Below are positions 57,422 through 59,598 of a stretch of 59,598 bases of DNA, piece by piece (the first letter of the stretch is position 1; each line of letters opens with the position of its first letter). A program made the translations under genes and the position numbers. Origin of the DNA: Actinomycetes bacterium (GTDB taxonomy: Bacteria > Actinomycetota > Actinomycetes > Actinomycetales > Actinomycetaceae); assembly GCA_023387755.1 (NCBI GenBank), contig JAEWHO010000046.1:1-59598 (forward strand), read 5' to 3'. The notes under the pieces are model-generated. The model was not told where the DNA came from. It was given only the letters and a program-made list of their open reading frames with translations, and made no database searches.

Positions 57422-58117
57422 TTATGCCTGTAGCGCACGCAAAATCGGGGAGTAGTGGGCGTCAATCGCTTTCAAATACGCGCCTGTATCGCCTTGAGTG
57501 ACCGCGCTGAGAATATCGCCGTGAGCTCGCGCTGTGACCAGCAGATCGGTGGCCGTGGGCAATCCGAGTTTCGGCAGCGTCCAGGCGTGTACCTTCCATA
57601 GGGAAGCCACGAGCTGGCGCATAATCTCGTTCCCGCTGAGGGCTAGCAGGCCATCATGGAAAGCAAAATCCTCGCGTGGGAAAACTTCCCCGGCCTCCGC
57701 CTTTTGCACCATCGCCTCCACCAGTATTTCCAGAGCGGTGTGCTGCGAGCCCTGCAAAGCGGTGCACAGGTGGTCGGCTATGCCGCGATCCAAGGAATGG
57801 CGCAGTTGCACCACCTCCCGCAGGGTGGAGAAATTGTCTCCCTGATTAACCAAGGAACGAAAGCCGAGGGCTTCCACCAGGGGAGATAGGGACAGGTTCC
57901 CCACAAAACTCCCGCGACCGCGCCGCACCTCAACGATGTCGAGAGCTTGGAGGCGGCGCATTGCCTCGCGTACAGAGGGGCGGGAAATACCGAGCTGCTC
58001 GGCTAGTTCAAATTCGCCAGGTAATAGGTCACCGGGGCCTAACCCCTGGTCGAGAATAAACTGCTTCACCTGTTCACAGACCTGGTCGGTCGTCCGTACC
58101 CGCGCTACTGCTGCCAT
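57422..58117 (-). CDS. FadR-subfamily GntR transcriptional regulator
   Basis: A 231-residue regulator. The N-terminal winged helix-turn-helix (residues ~12-75) shows LPGEFELAEQLGISRPSVREAMRRLQAL (in two blocks) and GRGSFV. The C-terminal FCD ligand domain has conserved histidines in FAFHDGLLAL, ARAHGDIL and DAHYSPI, which bind metal and ligand. It is divergent from the ABC binding protein at 58340, and a palindrome of the family's type overlaps that promoter. Repression relieved by a metabolite is inferred. ATG 58117 is 6 nt after a TACGCT box. Confidence 0.92.
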   Translation of the reverse strand: MAAVARVRTTDQVCEQVKQFILDQGLGPGDLLPGEFELAEQLGISRPSVREAMRRLQALDIVEVRRGRGSFVGNLSLSPLVEALGFRSLVNQGDNFSTLREVVQLRHSLDRGIADHLCTALQGSQHTALEILVEAMVQKAEAGEVFPREDFAFHDGLLALSGNEIMRQLVASLWKVHAWTLPKLGLPTATDLLVTARAHGDILSAVTQGDTGAYLKAIDAHYSPILRALQA

Positions 58118-58123
58118 GCCCTC

Positions 58124-58129
58124 AGCGTA
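58124..58129 (-). promoter_or_regulatory. Leaderless -10 box of the GntR gene
   Basis: TACGCT (minus strand) lies 6 nt before the ATG at 58117. Confidence 0.5.
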
Positions 58130-58255
58130 CTCGCATATGCTTCCGACTACCCTTGAGTTGAAGGTGTGGTGTCTGACCTGTTCGTGGGCAATACCATGGT
58201 GAAACCATCCAATGAGGCGGCGTCAGTGAAAAATGAGCACTATCCCACCAGCATC

Positions 58256-58270
58256 ACTTGTCAGACAAGT
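58256..58270. promoter_or_regulatory. GntR-type operator ACTTGTC-A-GACAAGT
   Basis: A perfect 15-bp palindrome with a GTC-N-GAC core, the pattern bound by FadR-type GntR proteins. It covers a TTGTCA -35 box (58258-58263) that is 17 bp from a TACCGT -10 box (58281-58286), 53 nt before the binding-protein gene. A second core-only site, GTCTGAC, is at 58171-58177 near the regulator's own start. Confidence 0.7.
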
Positions 58271-58339
58271 TGGAGTTTGGTACCGTGAGGATATGCAGGC
58301 CGCCGCCTGCGTGTACACACGACTCGACGAGGAGTATCC

Positions 58340-59598
58340 ATGTCACGAAAGCGTCTGGGGATAGTCTCGGTTATCGCTGCGGCAGCTTTGGCGCTGTCTG
58401 CCTGTGGCGGTGGCCAAGAAAAGCCCGGCACCAATGGTTCAACAGCTGGCGGAGGCGACGTCATTACCGCTGCTATCGGTTACGACGGCGATAACTTCGA
58501 CCCGGTCTCCACCACCTCAGCTCTCGCTCTAGCCGCCAACTGGCACACCCTCGAGGGCTTGACCGAACTTGACCCAGTGACCCGCGAGGTTTCGCCGGCG
58601 CTGGCAGCGGACTTGCCCAAACAGGTCAGCGACACCGAATGGGAAGCCACCCTGCGCGATGGCGCGAAGTTCTCTGACGGCACTGACGTCACCATCGACG
58701 ACGTTGTGAACGCCTTCGAACTCACTACCAAGGACTTCTACAAGCCTATGCTGTCCTTCATTGAGAAGGTCGAAGCTAAGGACGATAAGACCGTCACCAT
58801 CACTACTGCCTTCCCTTTCTCCCTGGTCCCGGAACGGCTCTCCCTGGTGAAGGTCTTCCCCAAGGCGCAGTCTGCTGAGGAACGCAAATCCAAACCCACC
58901 GGCACCGGCCCGTACATTATGACCCAGGCCGTGAAGTCCAAGAATGTGGACTTTGAGAAGAACCCGAACTACAACGGCAAGCGCGCCGCCAAGGCTGACA
59001 AGATGCACTGGGACATCCTCGTGGATGACACCGCGCGCGTCACCGCCGTCACCCAAGGATCGGTGATGGCTGTGGATAAGGTTCCGGCCGTCTCCAAGTC
59101 CACCCTCGAGGGCAAGGCGAAGATGGAGTCCATGCAGGCCTTTGGCCTCGACTTCATCATGTTCAACACCAAGAAGGCCCCCTTCGACAACCCCAAGGTG
59201 CGCCAGGCATTCCTGTACGCGATTGATTCCCAGGAGCTGATCGATAAGGCCCTCGGTGGCGAAGGCACCCCGGCTACCTCGTTCCTGCAAGAGGATCACC
59301 CGAATTACCACCAGGCGGCTACGGTCTACCAGCATGACCCGGAGAAGGCGAAGGCCATGCTCGCCGAGGCTGGCGTGAGCAACCTCAATATCAAGCTCAA
59401 CACCACCGACCACGGCAATATCACGGCTATTGCTCCGCTCGTCCAGCAGCAGCTGGCCGCGGTGGGCGTAACCGCCACTATCGAGACGTCGGCATCGGCG
59501 GCGATGTACTCCAACGTCACCGATGTGGACGATCCGCAGTTCGACGTCGTCCTCGCCCCCGGCGACCCCTCGGTCTTCGGTAACGACCCCGACCTGCT
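58340..59598 (+). CDS. Peptide-type ABC transporter substrate-binding lipoprotein (3' end beyond the window)
   Basis: At least 419 residues, open at the window end. The lipoprotein signal peptide has lipobox LSAC with Cys22. The family 5 solute-binding pattern follows: AIGYDGDNFDPVS, LAANWHTLEGLTELDPVTREVSPALAADL (in two blocks), WEATLRDGAKFSDGTDVTIDD, KPTGTGPYIM, and VRQAFLYAIDSQELIDKAL. Such proteins bind oligopeptides, nickel or other substrates, but here no ligand can be assigned. GAGGAG ribosome site. It is likely controlled by the divergent GntR regulator; permease and ATPase genes would be expected downstream. Confidence 0.93.
   Translation, partial: MSRKRLGIVSVIAAAALALSACGGGQEKPGTNGSTAGGGDVITAAIGYDGDNFDPVSTTSALALAANWHTLEGLTELDPVTREVSPALAADLPKQVSDTEWEATLRDGAKFSDGTDVTIDDVVNAFELTTKDFYKPMLSFIEKVEAKDDKTVTITTAFPFSLVPERLSLVKVFPKAQSAEERKSKPTGTGPYIMTQAVKSKNVDFEKNPNYNGKRAAKADKMHWDILVDDTARVTAVTQGSVMAVDKVPAVSKSTLEGKAKMESMQAFGLDFIMFNTKKAPFDNPKVRQAFLYAIDSQELIDKALGGEGTPATSFLQEDHPNYHQAATVYQHDPEKAKAMLAEAGVSNLNIKLNTTDHGNITAIAPLVQQQLAAVGVTATIETSASAAMYSNVTDVDDPQFDVVLAPGDPSVFGNDPDL

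Noticed and set aside
1..59598. CRISPR arrays, rRNA operons, insertion sequences, prophage or attachment sites
   Set aside because: No regularly spaced repeats of CRISPR length, no rRNA sequence, no transposase or integrase-like protein, and no duplicated tRNA 3' ends were seen.

Overview
The window is high-GC DNA with the gene order of an actinobacterium, most likely a member of the Actinomycetales (Actinomycetaceae-like). The evidence is the tiny ribosomal protein bS22, frequent GTG starts, the menaquinone genes with a MenJ-type reductase, an actinobacterial FprA-type reductase, an FTGS-type adenosine deaminase, and the order tRNA-Thr / tRNA-Met / rpmG / hadA-like / hadB-like / murB ... add / aspartate aminotransferase / tRNA-Trp / secE / nusG / rplK / rplA. 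From memory, that order matches Streptomyces and, in large part, Mycobacterium. No rRNA, CRISPR array, transposase or prophage gene was seen. The genus is not certain.

Layout. 1-1434: bS22, a HAD-IB phosphatase and a glutaredoxin-like protein. 1478-6037: a phosphatase followed by a System II cytochrome c maturation operon (TlpA/ResA-like, CcdA, ResB, CcsB). 6059-6967: two small membrane proteins. 6941-14607: menaquinone genes menA, menE and menB on the minus strand, and menF, menC and menD on the plus strand, with a palindromic operator candidate in the menB/menF divergent promoter. 14608-17554: a less GC-rich segment between menD and menG, with a CPBP membrane protease, an HtrA protease carrying a coding minisatellite, and a decayed gene. 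17574-19688: menG and menJ. 19708-35759: a complete 14-gene complex I operon nuoA-N, coupled to a polyprenyl diphosphate synthase (menaquinone side chain) and then an Aer-like PAS protein without a chemoreceptor domain. 38313-39777: three tandem, unrecognised, related small proteins, one frameshifted at a G6 tract. 39908-44724: pheA, ppk2, fprA, htpX and yajQ. 44880-57347: the translation and cell-wall block. 57422-59598: a FadR-type GntR regulator divergent from a peptide-type ABC transporter binding protein that runs off the window.

How it fits together. About 36 kb is devoted to respiration. Nuo feeds electrons from NADH into menaquinone. MenF/D/C/E/B/A/G and the polyprenyl synthase make the quinone, and MenJ probably reduces its tail. 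The CcsB/ResB/CcdA/TlpA set matures the c-type cytochromes that accept electrons downstream. MenH and a dedicated DHNA-CoA thioesterase are not seen. The PAS protein at the end of the nuo run is a candidate redox sensor for this block.

Regulation. At least a dozen genes or operons begin with a TANNNT-like or GACANT -10 box 6-8 nt before the start codon, often the same hexamer TAGGCT. This predicts widespread leaderless transcripts. The least explained parts are the three-paralog cluster (38313-39777), the Aer-like PAS protein, and the men divergent operator. I found no clear case for an entirely new multi-gene system.
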